A DNA stretch of 64,000 nucleotides. It comes from Streptomyces atratus. GTDB lineage: Bacteria > Actinomycetota > Actinomycetes > Streptomycetales > Streptomycetaceae. A program made the translations under genes and the position numbers. This document shows, piece by piece, positions 1 through 8,065 of this stretch. The first letter of the stretch is position 1; each line of letters opens with the position of its first letter. The notes under the pieces were generated by a model that worked only from the letters and a program-made list of their open reading frames with translations, ran no database searches and had not been told where the DNA came from. The DNA lies in the NCBI RefSeq assembly GCF_014648655.1, contig NZ_BMRN01000002.1, positions 310,001 through 374,000 on the forward strand, written 5' to 3'.

Positions 1-857
1 GGGTTCTCCATCGCGCCGAGGTTGTACTCGGGCACGAACGCCTGGTCGTACTTCCCGAACGGGTACGGGTAGTCGAAGTTGTCGTGGAAGAAATCCAGGC
101 CCTGCTTGGTGACGAGGAAGACGTCGTCCGCGTCGAAGTGCCGGGCGAGCCCCTTGCGGCACATCGCGCCGAGCGGGATCTCCAGCTCCGTGCCGTCGTC
201 GAACGTGCGGGTGTAGGAGTCGGTGACGTAGTGGTACGGACCGGCCACGATCGCGGTGATGTACGTCGAGATCGGCTTCGTCTCGGCGAACCGCCGCGTC
301 TCGCCGTCCCGCGACTCCTCGGCCCCGTTGCTCCAGACCGTCCAGTCCTCGGGCGCCGTCACCTCGAAGCAGAAGGGGGCCTTCAGGTCGGGCTGCTCGA
401 AGTTCGCGAAGACCCGCCGCGAGTCGGCCGGCTCGTACTGCGTGTAGAGGTAGACCTCGCCGTCCTCGGGGTCGACGAACCGGTGCATCCCCTCGCCGGT
501 CCGGCTGTACGCGCACTGCGCGTCGACCACCAGGACGTTGTCACCCTCCGGCAGCTCCTCCAGCGCCACCCGCGTCCCGTCGAAGACGACGGCGGGGTCG
601 AGCGGCTGCCCGTTCAGCGTCACCGTGTTCACGCTCGGCGCCACCAGATCAGCGAAGGTCGACACCCCCGCCCGCACGGTGCGGAACCGGATCGTGGTCA
701 CCGAGCGGAAGGTCCGCGGACCGGAGGAGGCCCCGTCGCCGTCCCCGTCGGGCCCACCGAGGGCGGAACGCAGATCGAGAGCGACCTCGTAACCGTCGAC
801 GGTCAGCAGCTCGGCCCGCACACGGGCCTCGTCGCGGGACAGGTTCTCACCGGGCAC
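1..857 (-). CDS. pepN: aminopeptidase N, M1 family (5' part only)
   Basis: This is the N-terminal 285 codons of an M1 zinc aminopeptidase; the rest lies beyond the left edge. The M1 N-terminal beta-saddle domain is present, and the exopeptidase motif GAMEN (residues 281-285) falls exactly at the window end, so the HEXXH zinc site is off-window. The GTG start at 857 is preceded by AAAGGAG on the minus strand. There is no signal peptide, so the enzyme is probably cytosolic and clears N-terminal residues from peptides. It is transcribed divergently from the thioredoxin-fold gene starting at 989. I am confident of the family; substrate preference cannot be judged from this part. Confidence 0.95.
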   Translation of the reverse strand, partial: MPGENLSRDEARVRAELLTVDGYEVALDLRSALGGPDGDGDGASSGPRTFRSVTTIRFRTVRAGVSTFADLVAPSVNTVTLNGQPLDPAVVFDGTRVALEELPEGDNVLVVDAQCAYSRTGEGMHRFVDPEDGEVYLYTQYEPADSRRVFANFEQPDLKAPFCFEVTAPEDWTVWSNGAEESRDGETRRFAETKPISTYITAIVAGPYHYVTDSYTRTFDDGTELEIPLGAMCRKGLARHFDADDVFLVTKQGLDFFHDNFDYPYPFGKYDQAFVPEYNLGAMEN

Positions 858-988
858 GGCACACTCCTTTGTGTCACGTTCGAATAGTTTGATCCTCCCA
901 TGTCGCTACTCGGCCCGGCATGCGGGAATGGCCGATGCGTCCTGAGGCGTTCTCGCGCACAGGTGCGAACGCCCTTAAGAGGAGAGAC

Positions 989-1639
989 ATGTCTGAGAAC
1001 AGCACGGCGACCGGCAAGACCCCTGCCGATTTCTGGTTCGACCCGCTCTGCCCCTGGGCCTGGATGACCTCCCGCTGGATGCTGGAGGTGGAGAAGGTCC
1101 GTGACGTCGAGGTCCGCTGGCATGTGATGAGCCTTGCTGTTCTCAACGAGGACAAGCTCGACGAGCTGCCGGAGGAGTACCGCGACCTCCTGGAGAACAA
1201 GGCCTGGGGTCCGGTACGCGTCGTCATCGCCGCCCAGCAGAAGCACGGCGACGAGATCGTCGGCCCGCTCTACACCGCGCTCGGCACCCGCTTCCACAAC
1301 CTGGGCGAGGGCCCCACCCGCGAGGCGATCGTGGGCGCGCTCCAGGACGTCGGCCTGCCGGCCGAGCTGGCGGACTTCGCGGACTCGGACGTGTACGACG
1401 CCGAGCTGCGCGCCTCCCACAAGGAGGGCATCGACAAGGTCGGCCAGGACGTCGGCACCCCGGTCATCGCCGTCCCGGGCTCGGACGGCGAGCAGATCGC
1501 CTTCTTCGGCCCGGTCGTCACCCCCGCCCCGAAGGGCGAGGAGGCGGCGAAGCTGTGGGACGGCACGATGCTGGTGGCGTCGATCCCCGGCTTCTACGAG
1601 ATCAAGCGGACCCGGACCCAGGGTCCCATTTTCGACTGA
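989..1639 (+). CDS. DsbA-family mycothiol-dependent reductase (Rv2466c-like)
   Basis: A 216-residue thioredoxin-fold protein of the DsbA/FrnE type. The opening DFWFDPLCPWAW closely matches the mycothiol-dependent nitroreductase/mycoredoxin Rv2466c, which reduces substrates with mycothiol in actinobacteria. Known members carry CPWC; here the site is C21-P-W-A24, leaving a single active-site cysteine, which points to a monothiol mechanism. A GTPV segment near residue 155 probably supplies the cis-proline. The ATG at 989 follows AAGAGGAGAGAC; an upstream in-frame ATG at 920 has no good ribosome site. The protein is cytoplasmic and stands alone between two minus-strand genes. Family assignment is strong; the substrate is unknown. 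Confidence 0.9.
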   Translation: MSENSTATGKTPADFWFDPLCPWAWMTSRWMLEVEKVRDVEVRWHVMSLAVLNEDKLDELPEEYRDLLENKAWGPVRVVIAAQQKHGDEIVGPLYTALGTRFHNLGEGPTREAIVGALQDVGLPAELADFADSDVYDAELRASHKEGIDKVGQDVGTPVIAVPGSDGEQIAFFGPVVTPAPKGEEAAKLWDGTMLVASIPGFYEIKRTRTQGPIFD

Positions 1640-1694
1640 TCGCACACGGTGCGGTGCGGGGTCCGGCCGCCGTCCGGGCCCCGCACCCCTCACC

Positions 1695-2228
1695 TCACGC
1701 GTACAACGCGTCCAGCTTCGGCAGCCGCAGCGCCACCCGCTCCGCGTCGTCGAAGTCGAAGTCCCACTCCGGGTCCAGGTCGGGGTAGTTGATCGTGAAC
1801 GAGTCGCCGGGCAGCTCCTCACCCGCCGCCGCGCGATGTGCGTCCCAGGCGATCCCGAGCATCCGCTCGCACTCCATCTCCAGGCCCTCGGGCGCCGCGG
1901 CCCCGATCACCGGCAGCTCGGCCAGCGTGTCCGGATCGGCGACGACCCGCTCGAACACCTCACGCCCCTGCGCTATCAGCCAGCCGCGGAAGTAGTCGAA
2001 GCCGTCGTCGGAACAGCCCCCGTTGATCGTGTACGCCGCCGCCCAGAGCGGAGCCCGGTAGGAAGCGGCCATCAGGTCCCAGAGAAGCTGCTGCGCGGCG
2101 ACGATCTCGTCCCGGGGCCGGGCGGCGAGCAGCGCGGAGGCCCGCTCGACGACGGCCTCCGCATCCGTCGGGTCGGTGACCTGTGCGCGGGCGTCGTCGA
2201 TCAGATTCCAGAAGTCCGTCGTGTCCAT
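1695..2228 (-). CDS. DUF4240 domain protein
   Basis: A 177-residue acidic soluble protein opening MDTTDFWNLIDDAR, which is characteristic of DUF4240 proteins common in Streptomyces. No signal peptide, membrane segment or catalytic motif is visible, and the biochemical role of the family is not established. The ATG at 2228 is used here; another in-frame ATG lies 12 bases upstream at 2240, and neither has a clear Shine-Dalgarno sequence, so the start is uncertain by four residues. The gene is convergent with the thioredoxin-fold gene and divergent from the GNAT gene at 2310. Confidence 0.8.
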   Translation of the reverse strand: MDTTDFWNLIDDARAQVTDPTDAEAVVERASALLAARPRDEIVAAQQLLWDLMAASYRAPLWAAAYTINGGCSDDGFDYFRGWLIAQGREVFERVVADPDTLAELPVIGAAAPEGLEMECERMLGIAWDAHRAAAGEELPGDSFTINYPDLDPEWDFDFDDAERVALRLPKLDALYA

Positions 2229-2309
2229 ACGGTGCAGCATGGCGGGGAGGTCTGACAGTCTGGGCGCGGTGAGCTGCCGAGGGAGCCGAGGGAAGGGATT
2301 CGGGCGGAC

Positions 2310-2768
2310 ATGAACGTACGGCCGGCACGGCGGTCCGAGGCCGCGGCACTGACCGAGCTGGCCCTGGCATCGAAGGCCCACTGGGGCTACGACGAGGCGT
2401 TCCTCGCCGCCTGCCACGACGAACTCACCATGCACCCGGCAGACATCGCCCGCCGCCGCACCGCGGTCGCCGAGGAGGACGGCCGCGTCCTGGGCTTCAC
2501 CACCCTGGACGGCGCCCCGCCCGAGGGAGCCCTCGGCATGATGTTCGTCGCCCCGGACGCCCTGGGCCGGGGCATCGGCCGAATGCTGTTCGAGCACACC
2601 ATGACGGAGGCCCGCCGCCTCGGCTTCGTACGCCTCACCATCGACGCCGATCCGAACGCGGAGCCGTTCTACCTCGCGATGGGCGCGGTACGGATCGGGG
2701 CGATCCCGTCGGGATCGGTCCTGGGCCGTGAGCTGCCGCTGCTGGAATTCACCCTCACGTCGCGGTGA
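2310..2768 (+). CDS. GNAT family N-acetyltransferase
   Basis: A 152-residue single-domain GNAT. The acetyl-CoA pyrophosphate loop is visible as LGRGIGRMLFE around residues 91-101 and is followed by the typical alpha helix and a C-terminal beta bulge (ANAEPFYLAMG-like segment). The protein is cytosolic; the acceptor (amine, small molecule or protein) cannot be predicted. The ATG at 2310 follows a weak GGGAAGGG-type ribosome site. The 3' end overlaps the convergent MFS gene by 14 bases, leaving no room for a separate terminator. Confidence 0.88.
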   Translation: MNVRPARRSEAAALTELALASKAHWGYDEAFLAACHDELTMHPADIARRRTAVAEEDGRVLGFTTLDGAPPEGALGMMFVAPDALGRGIGRMLFEHTMTEARRLGFVRLTIDADPNAEPFYLAMGAVRIGAIPSGSVLGRELPLLEFTLTSR

Positions 2769-3963
2769 CCCCCTGCCGGGGCCCGGTAGCCTTCTCGACC
2801 GGTTCAGCAGCCCGGCGCCCGGCCGAGGCAAGGGCCAGGGTGACCGCGAGAGAGGCCGTCGCCATCACGGTCATGGCCGTCCCCGGTGAGGTTCGCTGGG
2901 CGATGGCACCGGCGAGCGCCGCCGCGACGCCCTGCATGGTGAGCATGCCGGAGGAGTGCAGTCCGAGTGCCTGACCGGTGATCTCGTTCGGGGTCAGGGC
3001 CATCAGGCGTTCCTGGAGCAGCAGACTCGCCGAGAAACCGACCGAGGCGAGCGCGGCCAGAGCGAACGCCACGGGCAGTGCCGGTCGCGCGGCGAAGATC
3101 AGATACGGGGCGGCCAGGAGCAACTGCATCGGCATGGCCAGCCGTCCCCGCCAACGCTGTGCGATGAAACGGCCCGCCACGGTGTCCCCGACGAGCATCC
3201 CCAGCGCGGCGAAGGCGAAGAGAAGCCCCGCGTGTTCGGGGGCGTACGGGACGAACAGCGACTCGCAGCCGACGATCAGCCCGTTCGGTACCCAGAGCAG
3301 GAGATAGACCCGGCGGCGTGGGCCCGAGGACCACAGAACGGCGTTGGTCCGCCACGTCTGCGCGACCGACGGCCGCCCGGCGGCGCGCGGCGGACGGCGT
3401 GCCAGCCCGAACCGGGCGACGGCCGCACCGATGAGATACAGGGCGGCGGCCACCAGCAGCGTGCCGCGCGCGGACAGCATCGTCACCAGAAGGCCGCCGA
3501 GCGCGAACCCGCCGATCTGCATCAGGCCGACGCACATGTTGAGTACGGAACGCCCCAGCAGATAGCCGTCCTTGGGCAGGACCTCATTGAGCAGGCCGTA
3601 CCGCACACCGCCGCCCACCGCGGCGACCACGCCCTCGATCAGGATGATCGCGAAGACGGCCGGCAGTGGAAGTCCGGGGACGGCGAGAACGGCGGTGGCC
3701 AGCCCGAAGGCGAGCGCCATGCCGGTCATCGCGGCCCGTGGCGGCAGCCGGTCCGCCGCCGACATCAGCACGGTCGCCCCGATCACCTGGGCGAGCGAGG
3801 AGCCGAACATGGACAGGGCGGCGAGCAGCGGCGAGTCGGTCGCGGCGTAGACGAGGGTGCCGAGGGCCAGTCCGCTCATCGTCGACCCGGCGACCTGCAC
3901 GGCACTGGTTGCGAAGAGCGGTCCGAACTGCGGCGTTCGGAAGAGTTCCCGGTAGGTGCGCAT
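2755..3963 (-). CDS. MFS transporter, probable drug/metabolite efflux
   Basis: A 402-residue major facilitator with about twelve hydrophobic segments and a short N-terminus (MRTYRELFRTPQFG). This size and opening are typical of Streptomyces exporters of the enterobactin-exporter/multidrug type. It is divergent from an ArsR-type regulator, and the 61-base gap between them carries a perfect 8-bp dyad (4001-4022). That arrangement suggests the regulator controls this exporter; the inducer is unknown. The substrate cannot be inferred from sequence. Confidence 0.9.
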   Translation of the reverse strand: MRTYRELFRTPQFGPLFATSAVQVAGSTMSGLALGTLVYAATDSPLLAALSMFGSSLAQVIGATVLMSAADRLPPRAAMTGMALAFGLATAVLAVPGLPLPAVFAIILIEGVVAAVGGGVRYGLLNEVLPKDGYLLGRSVLNMCVGLMQIGGFALGGLLVTMLSARGTLLVAAALYLIGAAVARFGLARRPPRAAGRPSVAQTWRTNAVLWSSGPRRRVYLLLWVPNGLIVGCESLFVPYAPEHAGLLFAFAALGMLVGDTVAGRFIAQRWRGRLAMPMQLLLAAPYLIFAARPALPVAFALAALASVGFSASLLLQERLMALTPNEITGQALGLHSSGMLTMQGVAAALAGAIAQRTSPGTAMTVMATASLAVTLALASAGRRAAEPVEKATGPRQGVTAT

Positions 3964-4000
3964 GCGGGGAGTCTCAGTGGCAGCCCGCGGCGATCGTTAC

Positions 4001-4022
4001 TGTTTCGCGTGGAGGCGAAACA
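4001..4022. promoter_or_regulatory. probable operator dyad for the ArsR-type regulator
   Basis: TGTTTCGC-6 nt-GCGAAACA is a perfect inverted repeat between the divergent MFS and regulator genes, ending two bases before the regulator ATG. The regulator's own GGAG ribosome site lies in the spacer. Binding would be expected to block its expression and possibly the MFS promoter. The role is inferred from position and symmetry only. Confidence 0.65.
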
Positions 4023-4024
4023 TC

Positions 4025-5002
4025 ATGGGCTTGTGGCAGATCAACACGGACACGCTCGCGGGGAGCCGGTTCGTCGTCTCGCCGCTCGCCGAGACCATCT
4101 CCGCCCTGAACTCCCTGGAAAGGGGACGGGCCGAGCACCCCGGAGAACGGGCCTGGCTCGACGCCCATCTGCCCGCCCACCGTGCACGGCGGGCCGCCGA
4201 CCCGATCGCCGCCCGGCTCGTACCGGCGGCGCTCGGCGGCAGCTGGAACGCGGACTTCATCACCCCCACGCCGACGGGCGAGGGCACACCGTCCTTCGAG
4301 GAGGAGCTGGCCCCCGTCCGGGCGACCTCGCCGGAGCGCGCCCGAGCCGACCTGGTGGTGTCCCTCGGCGGCGGCCCCCTCCCGGCCCTCCTGGACCGCG
4401 ACGACCTGGCAGAGCGCGCCGCCGACGTACTGGACTGGGTCTGGCACCGGACCGTGCTGCCGGACTGGCCGCGCCGCCGCCGGATCATCGAGGCGGACAT
4501 CGTCGCGCGGACCGGACAGCTGAGTCAGGGCGGCTGGGCCGCCGCCCTGAGCGGCCTGCGCCCGGGAATGCGGTGGCTCGGCGGTAGCCGGCTCCAGATC
4601 AACGCACACGACTACCCGCCGAAGCAACTGGCGGGTGTGCGGCTGCTGTTCGTGCCGGTCACCCAACGCACGGGCTGGGTCTCCTGGAACGACGACGCCC
4701 AGCGGTACGCGGTCGTCTACCCGTGCTCGGGCGCCCTGGCCGATGCGGGGCGGGCGCGGGTGCCCGACAGTCTGGGCCGTCTGCTGGGCCCCGCGCGGGC
4801 GTCGGTCCTCATCCTCCTCTCCAGCCCGAAGAGCACCACCCAGCTGGTGGCCCTGACCGGCCAGGGGCTGGGGTCGGTGGGCCGCCACCTCAAGGTGCTG
4901 CTGGACGCCGGCCTGGCGGGCCGCCGAAGGGCCGGGCGATCGGTGCTGTACTTCCGTACGGACGTGGGTGACGTGCTGGTGGAGGCGCAGCGCCACGACT
5001 GA
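4025..5002 (+). CDS. ArsR-type winged-helix regulator with long N-terminal domain
   Basis: A 325-residue protein. The first ~240 residues form a DUF5937-like domain of unknown ligand. The last ~80 (from RASVLILLSSP to VLYFRTD) form an ArsR-type winged helix with recognition helix SVGRHLKVLLDAGL. Such fusions in Streptomyces usually sit beside exporters or hydrolases and act as local repressors. The ATG at 4025 is chosen because the GGAG of the dyad spacer lies 10 bases upstream; the frame extends upstream without a better start. It lacks the metal-binding cysteines of true ArsR/SmtB, so the signal is probably organic. It is divergent from the MFS gene. Confidence 0.85.
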   Translation: MGLWQINTDTLAGSRFVVSPLAETISALNSLERGRAEHPGERAWLDAHLPAHRARRAADPIAARLVPAALGGSWNADFITPTPTGEGTPSFEEELAPVRATSPERARADLVVSLGGGPLPALLDRDDLAERAADVLDWVWHRTVLPDWPRRRRIIEADIVARTGQLSQGGWAAALSGLRPGMRWLGGSRLQINAHDYPPKQLAGVRLLFVPVTQRTGWVSWNDDAQRYAVVYPCSGALADAGRARVPDSLGRLLGPARASVLILLSSPKSTTQLVALTGQGLGSVGRHLKVLLDAGLAGRRRAGRSVLYFRTDVGDVLVEAQRHD

Positions 5003-5764
5003 GGGGGGTGGGGGCGTTTTGGCCGCCGGGGGCGGGCATAGGCTGCGGAAAGAGCAGGGGAGCCGGGACGCGGCGGGCGACAGCGGGTGCGCTGAACTCG
5101 CTTGCTGTCAAGGCGATGTGAGAGTGAGCGGTCGCGGTTCTCCGCGTCGAACCCGGAGAGCAGGGTCCGTACGGAGACCCGCAACCTGATCAGCGCCTGC
5201 GTGGGGGTGGCGGCGTGCTCGGCCCGTGCGAGTAGCCCATCGACGGTGACCTCGCAGCGCCAGGCGGTCTTGAGGTGCCGCCTCACATCAACTCCGCTTG
5301 ACCGGTGGTCAGATGCACCCAGGCGGTCCTGCCGGGGTCACGCGGCCGTACGCCCCACTTCGCCGCGATCGCGTCCACGACGACCGGGCCCCGGCCGGAG
5401 AGGTCGTTCCCGCGCCTGCGCGGCGGCTGCGTCCGACCCCGCCCCGCCGGCCGCCCATGCGACCGCCGCCCGGCTGAATCGCCCCAACTCGTCCGCGAGA
5501 CCTCGCTTCCCGACGCCAACCTGCACGGTCGGGATCCCGCACGCACGCGCGTTTTCCCGGCCCACGTCGTTCAGTCGGCCCCGGGCACTGTCGTCGGACT
5601 GCCGTCTGCCGCGCGGCGGGTGTGGTGGCGGACAGGTCCGAAGCTGCTACCTGCCAACAGCGCCTGAGTGAAGGGAAAAGCTCTCGGGCACTGTCAGTGG
5701 TCTCTGTTAGCTTCGCACGGCTCGTGTGATCCACGAGCCTCAAGCGATCACAGGGGAGGGCCAC
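5003..5764. other. 760-base gap with gene remnants
   Basis: No intact gene is supported here. The minus strand contains the C-terminal end of an anti-sigma-type ATPase (5283-5411). Just downstream and overlapping it, a frame starting at 5286 begins MRRHLKTAWRCEVTVDGLLA with protein-like composition, then decays into an Arg/Pro-rich run, so it may be a second remnant. The 3' end of the gap is leader for the LamG gene, including its GGGGAGGG ribosome site. Confidence 0.6.
5283..5411 (-). pseudogene. remnant of RsbW-like HATPase (C-terminal end only)
   Basis: About 41 codons (core GRGPVVVDAIAAKWGVRP, then RTAWVHL) match the last strand-helix-strand of the GHKL ATP-binding domain found in many small Streptomyces anti-sigma kinases, where the pattern is GRGLxLVDALAxxWGV. 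The preceding residues in this frame are Arg/Pro-rich with no N-box (E-x3-N) or first G-box, so the ATP site is absent. It reads as a truncated, non-functional copy. This rests on recalled family patterns; a similarity search would settle it. Confidence 0.6.
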
Positions 5765-7897
5765 TTGACCAGGTTCGGAAGAACGGGCAGACGCAGACGG
5801 ATGGTGGTGGGGGGCTGCGCGGCGGCGCTGCTGGCCACGGCCGCCGGTCCGGCGTATGCGGTGGACAACCTGCCGCCGAAACAGCCGCTGGTCCAGGACC
5901 TCCAGTCGGGGGGCAAGGCCTGCGCGACCGGGGACGACGCGCCATATGTCTCGGAGCCGCCCAGGCTCAGTGCCCTGCTGTACGACCCGGAGGAGGACAA
6001 CCAGCCCGCCGAATCCAGCCCGGTCAAGGGGGAGTTCGAAGCCTGGTGGACGGACGGAGCAGGGGTGGAGCAGCGCCGTACCCACACCACCCGCACGTTG
6101 CGGTCGGGGTCGCGCCACTACTGGACGATGCCGGACGATATCCCGGCCAACACGGTCATCTCCTGGCACGTTCGCGCGAACGACGGCGAGGCGAACTCCG
6201 CATGGAGCGATGAGGGCGACGGCTCGGTCTGCTCGTTCGTGTACGACGACGTGAGCCCCGAGAAGGCGGTGATCAGCTCCCCCGAATATCCCGATGACGA
6301 TTCCTGGACGGACGGGGTCGGCGTCTACGGCCACTTCAGCATGGCCTCGCCCTCCGACGACGTGGTGTCGTACATGTACGACTTCGTGGGTGGCTCTCCC
6401 AGGACAGTCTCTGCCGAGCACCCCGGCGCGGCCGTGACCATTCCGTACCTGCCGCTCGGCAGCGGGTACGATCGGCTGAGGGTCCGTGCGATCGACCGGT
6501 CCGGCCGAAGCAGTGGGGATTCGTACTACGAATTCCTGGTGACGTCCGGGCGTGCCCCCGTCGCCCGCTGGAAGCTGGACGACCCGGCGGGCTCCCGCTC
6601 GGCGGCTGCCGAGACGGGCACCGCCGCCCGGGCCGGTACCGGCGTGACCTTCGGCGGCCCGGCGCCCTCGGGCACCGGAACCACCGCCACGGTCGGCCTC
6701 GACGGCAGCGGCCACGGCTTTCTCACCACCGACGCCCCGGCCACCGACATCCGCAAGTCCTTCGCCGTCAGCGGCTGGGCGCGGCCCGCCGAAACCGGCC
6801 GGAACATGACCGTCGCCAGCCAGGACGCGGACGAGGAGCCCGGCTTCACCCTTGGGCTGCGCAACCAGGAAACCGGCCCTGCCTGGTCGTTCGCGATCGG
6901 GGACGCGACGGTGTCCGGCGGCGCGCCCGAGACCGGCGAATGGGCACATCTGCTGGGGCTGTACGACGCGGAGACGGGCCGCGCCCGGTTGTACGTCAAC
7001 GGCCATGAGGTCGGCACCGCGGCGGAGGCGACTCCCACCGAGGCGGCCGGCGCGTTCCAGATCGGCCGCGCCCGCGGGGCCGTCGGCTACCGCGACCGGT
7101 GGCACGGCGACATCGGTGACGTACGGGTCCACGACCGGGTCGTGGTACCGGACGAGGTGACCGAACTGGCACTGCGCAAGCCGAGGTTGCTCGGTCGCTG
7201 GTCGCTGGAAAACGCGACGGACGGCACGAGCCCCGAGCAGTCGGGCGGCGCACCGCTGCGGCTCGGCGCGGGAGCTTCGATCTACCGGGACTCCGACGGT
7301 CCCTGCCGCCCGGAAGAGGACCCTGACTGTCCCCCCGTGCCGCCGGCACTCGTCGGCCAGGGGCATCTCAGCCTGGACGGCGCGACGGGATACGCCGCTG
7401 CCGACGGGCCCGTCGTGGACACCGGGGACAGTTTCACCCTCGGCGTCGTGGTACGCCTCGCGGACTCCGATCCGGCCCGCCCGATGACCGTGCTCTCGCA
7501 GGCCGGCGAGTACACCGACGTGTTCAAGGTGCGCTACGAGCCGTCCACGTACACCTGGCAACTGGTGATGCCGGAGAAGGACGAGATCGGAGCCCCCGAG
7601 AAGGTGGTGGCCCAGATCAAGAGCTCGGAGGGTGGTCAGGAGCGTCGTCTCGCCGTGGTCTACGACGACGGGACCGACTCGATCACGCTCTACCTCGGCG
7701 GCTCCACCAAGGCGACTGCGAGCCTCCCGCACGGCCTGCGCAGCACCGGTGCCCTCCAGATCGGCCGGGCCAAGGCCGGTGACGGCTGGGGCGAGTACTT
7801 GCACGGCGATGTGGACGAGGTGCAGGCCTACTCCGGTGCGCTGCGGGACAGGGACCTGCCCTTCCTGGGCACGGGTACGGATTTCTGCCCGTGCTGA
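5765..7897 (+). CDS. secreted two-LamG-domain protein
   Basis: A 710-residue exported protein. The TTG at 5765 is preferred because GGGGAGGG lies just upstream and it gives a proper signal peptide: a basic n-region (RTGRRRRM), a hydrophobic core and an A-Y-A cleavage site at residue 32. Residues ~35-260 are Ig/fibronectin-like. Two LamG/concanavalin-like jelly rolls follow at ~265-470 (from ARWKLDD) and ~475-705 (from GRWSLEN), each ending in a DIGDVRVHDR- or DVDEVQAYS-type strand. Such domains usually bind carbohydrate or protein outside the cell. No catalytic domain, LPXTG or lipobox is seen, so it is probably released. Similar architectures occur beside RHS/teneurin-type proteins, but none is present here. 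Confidence 0.85.
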   Translation: MTRFGRTGRRRRMVVGGCAAALLATAAGPAYAVDNLPPKQPLVQDLQSGGKACATGDDAPYVSEPPRLSALLYDPEEDNQPAESSPVKGEFEAWWTDGAGVEQRRTHTTRTLRSGSRHYWTMPDDIPANTVISWHVRANDGEANSAWSDEGDGSVCSFVYDDVSPEKAVISSPEYPDDDSWTDGVGVYGHFSMASPSDDVVSYMYDFVGGSPRTVSAEHPGAAVTIPYLPLGSGYDRLRVRAIDRSGRSSGDSYYEFLVTSGRAPVARWKLDDPAGSRSAAAETGTAARAGTGVTFGGPAPSGTGTTATVGLDGSGHGFLTTDAPATDIRKSFAVSGWARPAETGRNMTVASQDADEEPGFTLGLRNQETGPAWSFAIGDATVSGGAPETGEWAHLLGLYDAETGRARLYVNGHEVGTAAEATPTEAAGAFQIGRARGAVGYRDRWHGDIGDVRVHDRVVVPDEVTELALRKPRLLGRWSLENATDGTSPEQSGGAPLRLGAGASIYRDSDGPCRPEEDPDCPPVPPALVGQGHLSLDGATGYAAADGPVVDTGDSFTLGVVVRLADSDPARPMTVLSQAGEYTDVFKVRYEPSTYTWQLVMPEKDEIGAPEKVVAQIKSSEGGQERRLAVVYDDGTDSITLYLGGSTKATASLPHGLRSTGALQIGRAKAGDGWGEYLHGDVDEVQAYSGALRDRDLPFLGTGTDFCPC

Positions 7898-7936
7898 TCC
7901 GTCCGTACTGAGGTGAGAGGTCCGGCCTCACGACAG

Positions 7937-7965
7937 CCCGCAGGAACCGCCGAGGTTCCTGCGGG
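7937..7965. terminator. intrinsic terminator after LamG gene
   Basis: A perfect 12-bp stem, CCCGCAGGAACC / GGTTCCTGCGGG, with a GCCGA loop lies 40 bases after the LamG stop. It can serve both the LamG gene and the convergent MOSC gene. As usual in Streptomyces it lacks a U-tract. Confidence 0.85.
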
Positions 7966-8065
7966 CCGTCGGGCCCCGGTCAACCGCCGGGTGTCACCAC
8001 CAGAACTCGACGAAGCGCTACTGGCAGCAGCCCGGCCATCGCCGGGGCGGTGGGCTCCGGAGGCT

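Noticed and set aside
5309..7804. 831-codon minus-strand frame spanning the LamG gene and gap
   Set aside because: Arg/Val/Gly-rich shadow with no domain; the LamG reading has a signal peptide and ribosome site.
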